The notes under the pieces are model-generated. The model ran no database searches. It was not told where the DNA came from and worked only from the letters and a program-made list of their open reading frames with translations. Shown piece after piece: positions 27,276-36,373 of a stretch of DNA of 64,000 nt. The stretch comes from Oceanobacillus halophilus (GTDB lineage Bacteria; Bacillota; Bacilli; Bacillales; Amphibacillaceae), in assembly GCF_003628505.1 (NCBI RefSeq), contig NZ_RBZP01000004.1:124001-188000 (forward strand), in the 5' to 3' direction. Numbering within the stretch: position 1 is the first letter of the stretch; the number at the start of each line of letters is the position of its first letter. A program made the translations under genes and the position numbers.

Positions 27276-30200
27276 TTACGCTTCTTTTTTCTTCTTCCGT
27301 TTCCTTCTTCCAGTTACCTTTGCAGTTAAATCATCAAACAAGGTATAAATAACTGGTACAAAGAACAGTGTAAACAGGGTTGATACGCTCAATCCAAAGA
27401 TGATGGTTACAGCTAATGGCTGTTGCATTTCGGCTCCTTCGCCTAGTGCGAGTCCTAGTGGAACCATGGCTAATACGGTGGTTAGTGTGGTCATTAGGAT
27501 TGGGCGCAGCCTGTTTCGTCCTGCTTCGATAATGGCTTGTTTTCTGGTCATGCCACGGCGCCGGAGAATGTTTATATAATCCACTAGTACGATTGAGTTA
27601 TTCACGACTATACCGGCGAGCATGATGATCCCGATAAAGCCTGGGATACTTAGTGGTAATCCAGTTACAAACAGTCCGACCAATACGCCGATTACGGTTG
27701 TTGGTAATGCAAACATGATAATGAATGGGAACAGGAAGTTTTCAAACTGAACCGCCATGACTGCATAGACTAGGAAAATCGAGAATACAAGGGCTAAAGC
27801 TAATTGCCCAAATGATTCTGCCATGTCTTCTGCCTGGCCACCCATGGAATAGCTGTATCCTTCAGGAAGGTTCATCGCCTCCAATCGAGTTTCCACATCT
27901 GCTACTACACTTGCCAAGTCACGTTCTGCAATGGCACTTGTCACATTGGTTTGTGGTTGCTGATTTTCCCTTGTTAGTGTTGCTGGTCCTTGAACCTCTT
28001 CAAACGTTGCAACTTCTGTTAATGGAATAGTTGCTCCGTTTGCTGTTTGGATTTTCAAGTTTTTCGCATCACTTATGGTACCTTGTTGATCATCAGGATA
28101 CGTAAGGACAACATCCATCTCACGCCCTGCTTCACGATATCTTGTTGCGGTTTGGCCATTAAATTGCATTTGGATTTGGCCGGTAATTCCTGACTCCGTC
28201 AAACCGTACATAGCTGCTTTATCTTCAATAATGTTAATTTCCATTTGTGGAATACCTTCTGATGCAGAGGAAGTTGGATTAAACACTCCTTCTACCGTGG
28301 AAATTTCATCGACGACTTGTTCCGATAATTCCTGTAATACGTCATGTTCTGGCCCGGTTAACGCAATTTGAATCGGGTCACCCATACTCATGGTGGCACC
28401 CATCGAACTGGCCGTAATTTCCGCGCCCGCTATTTCACGGAACTTTTCATCCATTTCCTGAACGATTTCATCTGTTGAACGATCTCGTTCTGTCGCTGGG
28501 ATGAGCTGTAAGGTGTACGTTGCTCCACCTGAACCTCCACCCATCATCGCGTTTCCGTCAGAACCACTTACTGTCACATAACTAACGTCCAATACATCTT
28601 CATAATCCACTAATACTTCGTTCACTTGTTCGGCAATGTCATAGGTGTATTCAAACGTCGTTCCAGGTTCTGTCTCAACCGAAATTTGCGCTTGCCCTTG
28701 ATCAGATGCCGGAATGAACTCTGCTCCAATCATTGGAATGAGCGCCAAACTTCCGATAATTATAGCAATAACTACTGCAATGGTTGTTTTCCTAAATTTC
28801 ACTACTGCTTTTAATACGCTCGTATAGCGATCTCTTAACCAATCAAGGAAACGGTCAAACCAGTAACGGCGTCCGTGGTCTTCCATTGCTTTTGCAAGTA
28901 ATTTAGAGGAAAGCATTGGCACAAGGGTAATTGCAACAATTAAGGAAGCAATTAAGGAAAAGACAACCGCTAAGCCAAGTGGCATGAATAATTCTGCTGC
29001 CATTCCTTCCACGAATACCATTGGCAAGAACACAACCAATGTCGTCGTTGTTGATGCAATAACGGCTGGCGCAAGTTCGGATGCACCTTTTGTTGCGGAA
29101 TCAAATAAGCTGTTTCCTCGTTTTCGGTAGGAATAAATATTTTCCAAAATAACGATGGAACTGTCGACCATCATCCCGATACCCAACGCTAACCCGCCTA
29201 ATGTCAGTACGTTCAATGTTTCGCCCGTAAAGTACATCAAAGCGAATGTGGTAATCAATGCAATTGGAATCGATAGTCCGATAACAAGAGTTGCCCGAAT
29301 ACTTCTTAGGAATAATAGCAAGATAAAGACGGATATGATACCACCGATGATGATATTTTTCATCACGGAATCAATCGACATCTCAATAAATTCCGACGTA
29401 TCAATCAGTACCTCTAAATCAATATCCCCAAGCTCTGATTGGATGTTTTGCAGGTTATCCCGAATGGTTGAGGCCACTTCCACCGTGTTCGCATCGGTCT
29501 GTTTCATAATTGATAGAACGAGGGATTCCTCGCCATTTACCAGAGATGCAGAACTCGCTTCCTGGAATGTGTCCTTCACTTCTGCAACATCTTCTACATG
29601 AATTGTTGCTCCTGCTTGTGTCTGGATAATGGTTTCTCTAATATCATCAAGGGACTCAAACTCTCCAGAAACGCGCATTTGCAGATCCTTATTTCCTTTA
29701 TCGACCGTCCCAACACTTGCAGACTGATTCGTTTCATTTAATGCCTGCATGATCATTTGTGACGAAACCCCATATTGCTGAAGCTTCGCCGGATCTAGTT
29801 CCAGCTGAATTTCTCGATTTTTTCCACCTTCAACAGTGACAGAAGCAACGCCCGCTTGTCTTTCAAAGAAAGGAACAATTTCGTCGTTTGCAACGGCTGT
29901 TAGGGTGGCAGCGTCTTTTCCTGTTACACCAACATACATAACAGGCATCGCTTCAGGGCTGAAACGTAAAATGCTTGGATCTCCCGCTTCTTCTGGTAAC
30001 ATGCCTTTTACTTGATCCACTTTTTCCCGGACATCAAGTAACGCCTGGTCCAAGTCGGTCCCATTTTTAAACATCATAATAACTAGTGAAGCACCAGATT
30101 GTGACTGAGACTGAATGGTATCAATCCCTTCTACTGTGCTCACAGCGGATTCCACGGGACGGGAGATTAAATTTTCAATGTCCTCTGGCGCTGCATCCGA

Positions 30201-30353
30201 GTAACTGGTTGCGACCACTGCGACGGGTAAATCAATTTTCGGAAAAAGATCAACTGCCAAATTTCGAACGGACATAATCCCGAGCGCTAAAATGGCCAGC
30301 ACTATCATGATGACGCCAACAGGACGTTTGACGGATGTATTTACAAGTTTCAA
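27276..30353 (-). CDS. RND-family efflux transporter (SwrC/AcrB-like)
   Basis: This 1025-residue inner-membrane pump has 12 membrane helices in the usual 1+5+1+5 pattern and two large extracytoplasmic loops. The helix-4 motif GLALGIGMMVDSSIVILENI carries the proton-relay Asp. SVKRPVGVIMI opens the protein, and MTTLTTVLAMVPLGLALGEG lies near the C-terminus. The start is TTG, 3 bp after the adaptor stop, with GGGGGGCG overlapping the adaptor 3' end, so the two are tightly coupled. SwrC in B. subtilis exports surfactin; the substrate here is unknown. Confidence 0.93.
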   Translation of the reverse strand: MKLVNTSVKRPVGVIMIVLAILALGIMSVRNLAVDLFPKIDLPVAVVATSYSDAAPEDIENLISRPVESAVSTVEGIDTIQSQSQSGASLVIMMFKNGTDLDQALLDVREKVDQVKGMLPEEAGDPSILRFSPEAMPVMYVGVTGKDAATLTAVANDEIVPFFERQAGVASVTVEGGKNREIQLELDPAKLQQYGVSSQMIMQALNETNQSASVGTVDKGNKDLQMRVSGEFESLDDIRETIIQTQAGATIHVEDVAEVKDTFQEASSASLVNGEESLVLSIMKQTDANTVEVASTIRDNLQNIQSELGDIDLEVLIDTSEFIEMSIDSVMKNIIIGGIISVFILLLFLRSIRATLVIGLSIPIALITTFALMYFTGETLNVLTLGGLALGIGMMVDSSIVILENIYSYRKRGNSLFDSATKGASELAPAVIASTTTTLVVFLPMVFVEGMAAELFMPLGLAVVFSLIASLIVAITLVPMLSSKLLAKAMEDHGRRYWFDRFLDWLRDRYTSVLKAVVKFRKTTIAVVIAIIIGSLALIPMIGAEFIPASDQGQAQISVETEPGTTFEYTYDIAEQVNEVLVDYEDVLDVSYVTVSGSDGNAMMGGGSGGATYTLQLIPATERDRSTDEIVQEMDEKFREIAGAEITASSMGATMSMGDPIQIALTGPEHDVLQELSEQVVDEISTVEGVFNPTSSASEGIPQMEINIIEDKAAMYGLTESGITGQIQMQFNGQTATRYREAGREMDVVLTYPDDQQGTISDAKNLKIQTANGATIPLTEVATFEEVQGPATLTRENQQPQTNVTSAIAERDLASVVADVETRLEAMNLPEGYSYSMGGQAEDMAESFGQLALALVFSIFLVYAVMAVQFENFLFPFIIMFALPTTVIGVLVGLFVTGLPLSIPGFIGIIMLAGIVVNNSIVLVDYINILRRRGMTRKQAIIEAGRNRLRPILMTTLTTVLAMVPLGLALGEGAEMQQPLAVTIIFGLSVSTLFTLFFVPVIYTLFDDLTAKVTGRRKRKKKKEA

Positions 30354-30356
30354 GTT

Positions 30357-31220
30357 CTATTCGCCCCCCGTAACATCTACCTGAATGCCATCAGTTAATG
30401 TGATTTGACCAGAAGTGACAACCTGATCTCCTTCTTGAATTTCACCTTCGATAGCTGTTACATCTGATTGGGTTTCTAAAATCGTAACTACCTGTTTGGT
30501 TGCTGCATTATCCTTTACGATGTAAACAAATGATTCCTCATTTTCCTCCACGATTGCTGCGGTAGGTACGATTAAGGCAGATTCATATTTTTCTTCTGGA
30601 ATGAGAACTTCACTAACCATACCAGGTATGATTTCATTCTCATCATTTTCTACTGTTGCCACAACTGGATATAATCCTGTGTCATCAGGCAATGTATCTA
30701 TTTTTGTTATCGTTGCTTCATATTCTTCACCATCTATCCTTGTATCCACGGTATCTTCCAGAGAAATCAATGAACGAACATCTGCTGTTACGGAAAATTG
30801 AACTTTCACCGTATCCAAATCTGCAATCATAGCGATAGGCTCTTCCGTACTTGCCATGTCCCCCTCACTAACCTGTAAGTTAATGATTTCTCCGTCTTTA
30901 GAAGCACGGATATTTTGTTTTCCAGCAGGAGTTGAAAGTCTAACAAGGATATCGTCTTCTTCCACTTGCTCCCCATCTTCTACTTCCAGTTCATCCACTT
31001 CACCGGGTGTTTGGACCATGATTGGGGTGGAACTGTTTGGTGCTGTACGTCCGAAAACAGATCTCTCCACGGTCATATCTTTTTCTTCCACCTCAGCAAC
31101 TTCTACGGTTACCACTCTTTCTTCTTCCTCTTCGCTCGAAGTATCATCTTCCTCTGCACAAGCGGCAAGTAATGTCGTCAGCAAAATAATGAACATGATT
31201 AAGCTCCATCTTTTCTTCAT
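30357..31220 (-). CDS. Efflux pump periplasmic-adaptor lipoprotein (HlyD/AcrA-like)
   Basis: This 287-residue protein has a lipoprotein signal ending LLAAC (Cys at about 21) and a short acidic linker. It then has the biotinyl-lipoyl half-motifs PGEVDELEVEDGEQVEEDD and DGEIINLQVSEGDMA with almost no hairpin between, followed by a beta-barrel and membrane-proximal domain. In a Gram-positive cell it would sit on the outer face of the membrane and assist the RND pump encoded 3 bp downstream. Confidence 0.9.
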   Translation of the reverse strand: MKKRWSLIMFIILLTTLLAACAEEDDTSSEEEEERVVTVEVAEVEEKDMTVERSVFGRTAPNSSTPIMVQTPGEVDELEVEDGEQVEEDDILVRLSTPAGKQNIRASKDGEIINLQVSEGDMASTEEPIAMIADLDTVKVQFSVTADVRSLISLEDTVDTRIDGEEYEATITKIDTLPDDTGLYPVVATVENDENEIIPGMVSEVLIPEEKYESALIVPTAAIVEENEESFVYIVKDNAATKQVVTILETQSDVTAIEGEIQEGDQVVTSGQITLTDGIQVDVTGGE

Positions 31221-31524
31221 TCGAAAAAGCTCCTCTCCTTTTATCGTGCATTCGTCCTACCAATATGTGATAGATATAGTTTTTTACGAAATATATTCCT
31301 TCATGCAAAGAACGATTTTTATATGTAAGTATCCCTAACTGCACATCTGTTTAACGTTTCCTATTATCCCACGTTTACTCCTCGCTTTCCACTTTGATGC
31401 AGTAATTTGGATAAAGAAAAAAAGAGGACAAATTATCCTCTTCCTGTCTATATGCTATACGATTTTAGTATGTGATTGGTTTCGTTATTTTTAAGTTTCT
31501 TTTTGTAGTTTTTTTGTTTTTGCG
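31221..31524. other. Intergenic region upstream of the adaptor gene
   Basis: It contains the promoter region of the efflux operon and a small hairpin (about 31427-31445, AGAGGAC with ATCCTCTT) of uncertain role. No gene is seen. Confidence 0.45.
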
Positions 31525-31606
31525 CATTCGCTCTCTATGGAAATACACTCCGCTTTCCGAGGAAGCTAAGACCGTGCCCATAGAAAGCGTCGTATTCTTC
31601 CGGAGC
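31525..31606. repeat. Degenerate short hairpin element
   Basis: GGAAATACACTCCGCTTTCC, GACCGTGCCC and TATTCTTCCGGAGC match ends of the hairpin element family, but the centre is missing. It looks like an internally deleted copy, with one end from each subtype. Confidence 0.6.
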
Positions 31607-31691
31607 AAATTGTAATCAACCTAAATCTAGAACAAGCTAGAATCAATAATAACCGATTTTAACTACCTCAGACTTTCTACTCCTAAAAATC

Positions 31692-32195
31692 TCACCACAA
31701 TTTCGGTCCTTTCCCGAAGAGTGTGTTTCGGTTAAAGTAGACGATAACTTGGCTTGCGCGTTTATACTGTTTGTCGAAAATGGCTTTGGATGTATGTATG
31801 ATTTTGCTAGTGCCATCTATGAAGGTGACGATGGTTTGGTTTTTGTTATACTCTTCATAATTTTTTATGTGTCGATACGATAACCAAATGCAATTTTTAT
31901 TTTTCGAAGATGTAGTTGGGAAGATATATATACCTTGCTGTGGGATGATTGGGATAGGTATTTTACTGGAGGATTTTAATATATCCTTAACAACTTCTTT
32001 CCTTCCGCTAAGAGTGGAACCTGAAAGTTTACAGTTAAAAGAAATGATTTGCAGTGGCTTTAATCCGGTGTAAACTTCTTTCGTCTCCTGCGCCTTGTAA
32101 CCATAACTCTCTTCAATAATACACGATCGATAAAAGGTTGAATCGTTTGACATAATCATCTTCGTCCTTCTAGTTATTTGATAATAATGCTTCAT
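31692..32195 (-). CDS. comK: ComK-family competence transcription factor, short form
   Basis: This 167-residue protein matches ComK: YTGLKPLQIISFNCKLSGST followed by LSGRKEVVKDIL, IPQQGIYIFPTTSS, and CIWLSYRHIKNYEE. These correspond to the conserved DNA-binding core (KPLQI...GS...GRK...FPT). ATG 32195 follows GGAAAAGGGG; the earlier ATG lacks a site. The protein ends at FGKGPKLW, about 25 residues short of B. subtilis ComK, and lacks the FMLYP segment that binds MecA there. It should bind AT-box DNA; its activation and turnover may differ. Confidence 0.82.
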   Translation of the reverse strand: MKHYYQITRRTKMIMSNDSTFYRSCIIEESYGYKAQETKEVYTGLKPLQIISFNCKLSGSTLSGRKEVVKDILKSSSKIPIPIIPQQGIYIFPTTSSKNKNCIWLSYRHIKNYEEYNKNQTIVTFIDGTSKIIHTSKAIFDKQYKRASQVIVYFNRNTLFGKGPKLW

Positions 32196-32465
32196 TACAA
32201 AAACCCCTTTTCCATTTTTTAGTTTTTTTATGGTTCGTATTTTGCTGCATTTTGTCATTTCGCGCGTTTTCTAATACTATTTTACTATATTGAACAAAAA
32301 ATTCAATATATTATTTAAAATTGTTTTAAAATTTTTATTTATTGGAAATTTTTAGGAATACTAGTCTAACGGGAACAAGGGGGAATCTTTTTAGAAAAAT
32401 ACGCTAATTTCCTTGAGAAAATTCAGATTCACAACTAGGTAATTAGTCGCATTTTACTTCCATTT
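32196..32465. other. AT-rich divergent region between comK and the yjfB-like gene
   Basis: It is very AT-rich, with A and T runs (for example AAAATTGTTTTAAAATTTTT near 32320). ComK boxes have an A4-N5-T4 form and autoregulation would be expected, but I find no clean pair at the expected spacing. Confidence 0.35.
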
Positions 32466-32500
32466 CATCCTAGCAACCAAAATAGGATGTATGCTATACT
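32466..32500 (+). promoter_or_regulatory. Promoter of the yjfB-like gene with overlapping inverted repeat
   Basis: TGCTATACT gives an extended -10 (TATACT at 32495-32500) about 24 bp before the start codon. Just upstream, CATCCTA (32466-32472) and TAGGATG (32483-32489) form a perfect inverted repeat that could be an operator in the -35 region. No SigD-type GCCGATAT box is visible. Confidence 0.45.
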
Positions 32501-32523
32501 AAAATCAATCGAGGAGGGATATT

Positions 32524-32712
32524 TTGGATATTGCAGGACTTTCCGTAGTGATGGCACAAAGTGAAGTACGAGCGAATGCTGGTGTTGCATTGATGGACAA
32601 AGTAATGAATATGGCCGATCAGCAAGGTAGTCAGTTAGCTAACATGCTTGGAGAATCAACCGAGTCAGCCAGTCATCCGACATTAGGCAAAACTATCGAT
32701 ATACATATATAA
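32524..32712 (+). CDS. YjfB-like putative motility protein
   Basis: This 62-residue protein begins MDIAGLSVVMAQSEVRANAG, the N-terminal pattern of the small YjfB family, which is linked to motility in Bacillus. The start is TTG after GAGGAGGG. No signal peptide or membrane segment is visible. It is a single-gene unit with its own promoter and a strong terminator. The family call is good; the molecular role is unknown. Confidence 0.8.
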   Translation: MDIAGLSVVMAQSEVRANAGVALMDKVMNMADQQGSQLANMLGESTESASHPTLGKTIDIHI

Positions 32713-32756
32713 AGCAGAACCCCCTAATAATCGAATAGGATGTTCTGCTTTTTTTT
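32713..32756 (+). terminator. Rho-independent terminator of the yjfB-like gene
   Basis: AGCAGAAC (32713-32720) pairs with GTTCTGCT (32742-32749), followed by a T-run. Confidence 0.9.
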
Positions 32757-32826
32757 GCTTAATTAAGTATAACTGAAGCTATCGCCTGTAATTTCTTGCG
32801 ATAGCCAAGTTTTTCTCATATGTTCA

Positions 32827-33135
32827 TTATTCTTCTTCGTCTTCACCAATGTCATTTGGTTCTTCTAATACTTCATCGTCGCCATTATTGTCGGCACCAT
32901 TTTCTCCATCATCTTCCATGATATTTTCATTGCCATTGTCATCTTCCTGGTTTAATGGCGCTTCATCTTCATCCGTTAATGGAGCTTCTGTATCACCATT
33001 TTCTCCATCAGGAGCTTCATCCTCAACTGGTGCATCATCTTCAATTGGATCTGGATCATCGTCATTACCACATGCAGCAACTAAAGATAATGCCAGGATT
33101 GGCGCACCTAACTTAAATAAATATTTTTTATTCAC
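32827..33135 (-). CDS. Small, very acidic lipoprotein
   Basis: This 102-residue protein starts at GTG 33135 with GGAGG 8 bp upstream. A signal peptide ends in the lipobox SLVAAC. The mature part is almost entirely Asp, Glu, Asn, Gly and Pro, repeatedly with ENGD or EDDG patterns. It has no recognisable domain. Such tails are common on surface lipoproteins of salt- or alkali-tolerant Bacillaceae. The function is unknown. Confidence 0.7.
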   Translation of the reverse strand: MNKKYLFKLGAPILALSLVAACGNDDDPDPIEDDAPVEDEAPDGENGDTEAPLTDEDEAPLNQEDDNGNENIMEDDGENGADNNGDDEVLEEPNDIGEDEEE

Positions 33136-33246
33136 ATTAGTTTCCTCCTTTGATGTACGTTTCTCCATTAGGTTGTCCATTCTGAGGGAACTAATACGTG
33201 TTTTTTGTAAGTTTTTGTAAAAATTTCTCGTTAACTTATGTATTAG

Positions 33247-33672
33247 CTATTTGATCGCAAAAGTAATCTCTGCCTCACAGGCAAGCTCACCGTCAACCGT
33301 GGCGATTCCTTTTCCTTTTCCGATAGGTCCTTTCATGCGAGTAATTTCCACTTCGAGCTTTAATTGATCGCCCGGTCTTACTTGGCGTTTGAAACGGCAT
33401 TTATCCACGCCAGCTAAAAATCCTAGTTTCCCTTTATTCGCTTCGATATTTAACACCGCAATCGCTCCAACCTGTGCAAGTGCTTCGATAATCAAAACTC
33501 CCGGCATTACCGCATATTCAGGAAAATGTCCTTGGAAAAAAGGTTCATTTGCGGTTACATTTTTCAACCCCACAACGCGCTTACCTTCTTCCATCTCCGT
33601 CACCTTATCCACTAATAAAAACGGATAGCGATGCGGAATAACTTCTTTAATTTGTTCGATATCCATCATCAT
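33247..33672 (-). CDS. fabZ: 3-hydroxyacyl-[acyl-carrier-protein] dehydratase
   Basis: This 141-residue hot-dog-fold enzyme dehydrates 3-hydroxyacyl-ACP in fatty acid elongation. Signatures are [11 protein letters not shown] at the N-terminus and [20 protein letters not shown] with the catalytic His and Glu. ATG 33672 follows AAGGAG by 7 bp. In B. subtilis the fabZ homologue also lies near flhO, flhP and mbl, so the position is conserved. Confidence 0.95.
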   Translation of the reverse strand: MMMDIEQIKEVIPHRYPFLLVDKVTEMEEGKRVVGLKNVTANEPFFQGHFPEYAVMPGVLIIEALAQVGAIAVLNIEANKGKLGFLAGVDKCRFKRQVRPGDQLKLEVEITRMKGPIGKGKGIATVDGELACEAEITFAIK

Positions 33673-33792
33673 TATCGTACTCCTTCTCATTGGTATTTAC
33701 TTGGAGTTATTATATCATTTCAGCAGTTGGGAAGGAAGTTGGAGTTGTAGTTTGGGAAGGTATGAAAGATGATAATGGGAATGGGTAGAGGT

Positions 33793-34051
33793 ATATCATC
33801 GACTGAAGGGAATATCGACGAACTTGAGGTCGATATCAACGAAACTTGCTTTTTTATCTACACGAATTAGCTTGTTATCAACGTTCACTTGCACCTTATC
33901 TACGTTCTGGGCAGTTATCGACGAACTTCAGGCGGATATCAACGAAACTTGCACACTTATCTACATGAAACAGCATATTATCAACGTTCACTTGCAACTT
34001 ATCTACGTTCAAGGTAGATATCGACGAACTTGAGGCGGATATCAACGAAAC
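33793..34051. repeat. 21-bp phased TATCAAC array, AT-rich type (E2, ~13 units)
   Basis: Cores TATCAAC, TATCTAC and TATCGAC recur at 19-21 bp. The unit TATCAACGAAACTT occurs at 33834, 33937 and 34040, exactly 103 bp apart each time, so the array is a higher-order repeat of four 21-bp units and one 19-bp unit. It lies after the EpuA-like gene terminator. Confidence 0.88.
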
Positions 34052-34119
34052 ATCCATTAACAAGTAGATCGCTTTACCCCATCACACACCCCAATACCTT
34101 CTCCCTCCCATAAACACGA

Positions 34120-34162
34120 AAAAGCACAGAATATTCCTTTTCCAGGAACATTCTATGCTTCT
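34120..34162 (-). terminator. Terminator overlapping the end of the EpuA-like gene
   Basis: AGCACAGAATATTCC pairs with GGAACATTCTATGCTT; on the minus strand TTTTTCG follows. The upstream arm includes the last codons and stop of the coding sequence. Confidence 0.75.
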
Positions 34163-34494
34163 TTAAATACGATATCGATTATGTGTTGCCAGGTTTCAGT
34201 TTTTAAAATATCTGTTGGGTTGCCATCTCCCATAATTCCATACCCGACCATTAAACCTGCAACTAACGCTGCGGCTGCAAAAATGATAAGAAGAATGATA
34301 CGGAGCCAAATGGGAAAGATACGCCTTCTAGGACGTTTGTTTTCACGCTTGGCCGCTTTTCGTTTCTCCTTTTGCTGCTTTCTCGTTTGTTTATCTGTTG
34401 CTTGAGATTCTTTTTCCACTGATTTTTGCTTTTTATCCTTTAGCAATTTTCGTGATGGTTTCTCAGCAACTTTTTCTAATTGGTTTGTTGACAT
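34153..34494 (-). CDS. EpuA-like membrane protein (DNA-directed RNA polymerase beta-associated family)
   Basis: This 113-residue protein has a long Lys/Arg-rich N-terminus, one membrane helix (IWLRIILLIIFAAAALVAGL) and a short outer tail ending ILKTETWQHIIDIVF, the conserved pattern of the EpuA family (often annotated, without mechanistic evidence, as RNA polymerase subunit beta). ATG 34494 follows AAGGAG by 9 bp. In related Bacillaceae such a gene often lies between flhP and fabZ, as here. The function is unknown. Confidence 0.75.
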   Translation of the reverse strand: MSTNQLEKVAEKPSRKLLKDKKQKSVEKESQATDKQTRKQQKEKRKAAKRENKRPRRRIFPIWLRIILLIIFAAAALVAGLMVGYGIMGDGNPTDILKTETWQHIIDIVFKEA

Positions 34495-34813
34495 GGCAGT
34501 TAACTCCTTAATCCCTGACAAACAGTCCTATTAGTTTTTTCAGGACAATCTTATTATATAAAAGTTTATCACAAGATAGTCATATATATCTAGAATTTTT
34601 TCAATTTTTTACTGGTAATTAACGGAATTCCCCATTCTTTTTTTAGTATATTCGTCTTATTTTTAGTTTAGAAGTTAATTTTTATTGCTTGTTTCTTAAG
34701 AGTTTATTTAATCGCACTTTTTACAGAAGGCTCTTTTCACATAGTTTGTTGCTTTTGAAGTTTTACAGTTGACAGAAACTGTTGATAATCTGAATTCATA
34801 GTAATGTGCTTAA

Positions 34814-34935
34814 CCCCGCTACGGAAATACACTACGCTTTCCGCGGGGAGCTGGTGAGCCTCCTTTGTGCTGACGCACAAAGCAGTCTCACCGATGCTCT
34901 TCTTCCCACAGGAGTCTCCGTGTATTTCCTCCGCT
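34814..34935. repeat. Hairpin intergenic element, short variant (CTGGTGAGCC subtype)
   Basis: The ends ACGGAAATACACTACGC and GCGTGTATTTCC-type inverted halves (here CCGTGTATTTCCTCCGCT) enclose GAGCTGGTGAGCCTCC, a small loop hairpin TTTGTGCTGACGCACAAA, and TCTCACCGATGCTCTTCTTC. It is the left unit of the 34.7-kb composite. Confidence 0.75.
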
Positions 34936-35045
34936 GTGCGTCTGCTCTACTTGTATAAACAGGAAATAAGCTATTTTCAAGAATAAAAATGATCTTAAAC
35001 GTGATTTCAAGAACTTTCTCTCAAATATATCTTGTGCATCTATCT

Positions 35046-35309
35046 TAGCGGAGGCAGAATACGGAGTCTCCTCGAAAATAAAAGGCAATTTTCTTCGTGC
35101 GATGCAATGCTGACGTAGACTTCCTAGTCCTGCGGGAGAAAAGCACGTGTCCCAAGACCCCCAGTAAGGTGACTACTTGATTAATCTTCTATGGCCCTTG
35201 AGCTGAGGAATCCTACTTCGAAGCGGTACTTGTGGACACAGGTGCAGTTACGGTTTTCAGCGAGGAGGCTGAGGCCGTGCCCGCGAACCACAAGTATTCT
35301 GCCGGAGCG
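35046..35309. repeat. Hairpin intergenic element, long variant (AGAATAC subtype)
   Basis: It runs from AGCGGAGGCAGAATACGGAG to AGTATTCTGCCGGAGCG. It contains the extra block (ACTACTTGATTAATCTTCT, CCTACTTCGAAGCGG) otherwise found only in the 484-763 copy, plus GAGGAGGCTGAGGCCGTGCC near its right end. Confidence 0.72.
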
Positions 35310-35463
35310 TTTCACCGCACAAACTAATCATAAGAGTGAGCGAGAGCAATACTATTCTTAATAAAAGTAACCCACAGTCTATACAAGATGTAAGGTAAAG
35401 TCATGTTAAAAAAAGCAACAATCTTTTTGAATAGAGCTTTACAGAAGAATCAAGTTTAAGTCA

Positions 35464-36297
35464 TCAAGATCTCAATTGATTCACAAGCCCCATCATTTGA
35501 TCACTCATGGAAATCGTACGAGAATTAAACTGGTACGATCTTTGCGTTAAGATCAAATCAGACATTTGCTTAGCGACATCGACATTGGATTGTTCCAATG
35601 CTTGGCTCTGTACAAGTGCACGATTTTGTTCTGGATTTTGAATAATCTCTTCAAAATCAAGGCCAAGTTCTGCTAAGTCAGGAAGCCGAAACATGTTTCC
35701 CCCAGTTGCTTCTAGCAAATTAGGACGAACTGCTTGTACAACCTCGATTGTTCCAGCAGTTTCCGTCTGATTCCCACGTTTCACTTGTACTTGTCCGTTT
35801 TCCCCAATCGAAATAGCTTCAAATCCATCTGCTATGACAATTGGACCATCAGCACCCAGAACGGGATGTCCGTCACTTGTTGTGAGCATGACTGTTTCAT
35901 TATCTTCCATCGGACTCAAATAAAAGGCGCCATCACGTGTGTATCTTGTTTCGGTCACATCATTCTCGGTCACTTGAATCTGGTAAAGGTAATTTTCCTC
36001 CAGCAATGCTGTATCCAACGCCCGACCAGTGTTTTTGATTGCTCCTTGAGTCAGATTCATGTTCTCAGATCCCAGCCGAGCGCCGGAGCCAATTCGAATA
36101 CCATCTGGAGTCATACGCACTTCATCATTTTCCGGATTTTTCAAGTTATTCATCTGCTGAAATAGTAGCGAGGAAAATTCTGCTTCTCGGGTCTTATATC
36201 CAGTAGTCTGACTGTTAGCCATGTTATTGCTGATTAAATCCAATTTATTTTGCAACTGATTCATCGTAACTGCAGCTTGTATCATCGTTCGTGACAT
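35464..36297 (-). CDS. flhP: Flagellar hook-basal body rod-family protein FlhP
   Basis: This 277-residue distal-rod protein of the FlgG/FlgF family has the N-terminal signature LDLISNNMANSQTTGYKTRE and the C-terminal QALEQSNVDVAKQMSDLILT, the coiled-coil ends that assemble rod subunits. The middle contains RYTRDGAFYLSP. It lies 76 bp after flhO, matching B. subtilis mbl-flhO-flhP. It would be exported by the flagellar type III system. Confidence 0.92.
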   Translation of the reverse strand: MSRTMIQAAVTMNQLQNKLDLISNNMANSQTTGYKTREAEFSSLLFQQMNNLKNPENDEVRMTPDGIRIGSGARLGSENMNLTQGAIKNTGRALDTALLEENYLYQIQVTENDVTETRYTRDGAFYLSPMEDNETVMLTTSDGHPVLGADGPIVIADGFEAISIGENGQVQVKRGNQTETAGTIEVVQAVRPNLLEATGGNMFRLPDLAELGLDFEEIIQNPEQNRALVQSQALEQSNVDVAKQMSDLILTQRSYQFNSRTISMSDQMMGLVNQLRS

Positions 36298-36373
36298 TCA
36301 TTCCCCTCCAATCAACAAAGATAGCAAATGTTAAGTTCCCGTTCGTTCCTACCATTTGCCTCCTGTTTTTCTA

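Larger units (their letters stand above)
34735..35450. repeat. Composite intergenic element (flank + hairpin + spacer + hairpin + flank)
   Basis: The left flank (TTTGTTGCTTTTGAAG, ACAGTTGACAGAAACTGTTG, GAATTCATAGTAATGTG) is followed by a short hairpin unit, a spacer with GTCTGCTCTAC and GATCTTAAACGTGAT, a long hairpin unit, and a right flank (AATCATAAGAGTGAGCGAGA, TAAAGTCATGTTA). The same order, inverted, recurs around 42.62-43.09 kb, and a related arrangement at 20.4-20.96 kb. No coding capacity is visible. Confidence 0.7.

Noticed and set aside
32280-32345. ComK self-activation boxes upstream of comK
   Set aside because: The region is rich in A and T runs, but I could not find two A4-N5-T4 boxes at an accepted spacing.
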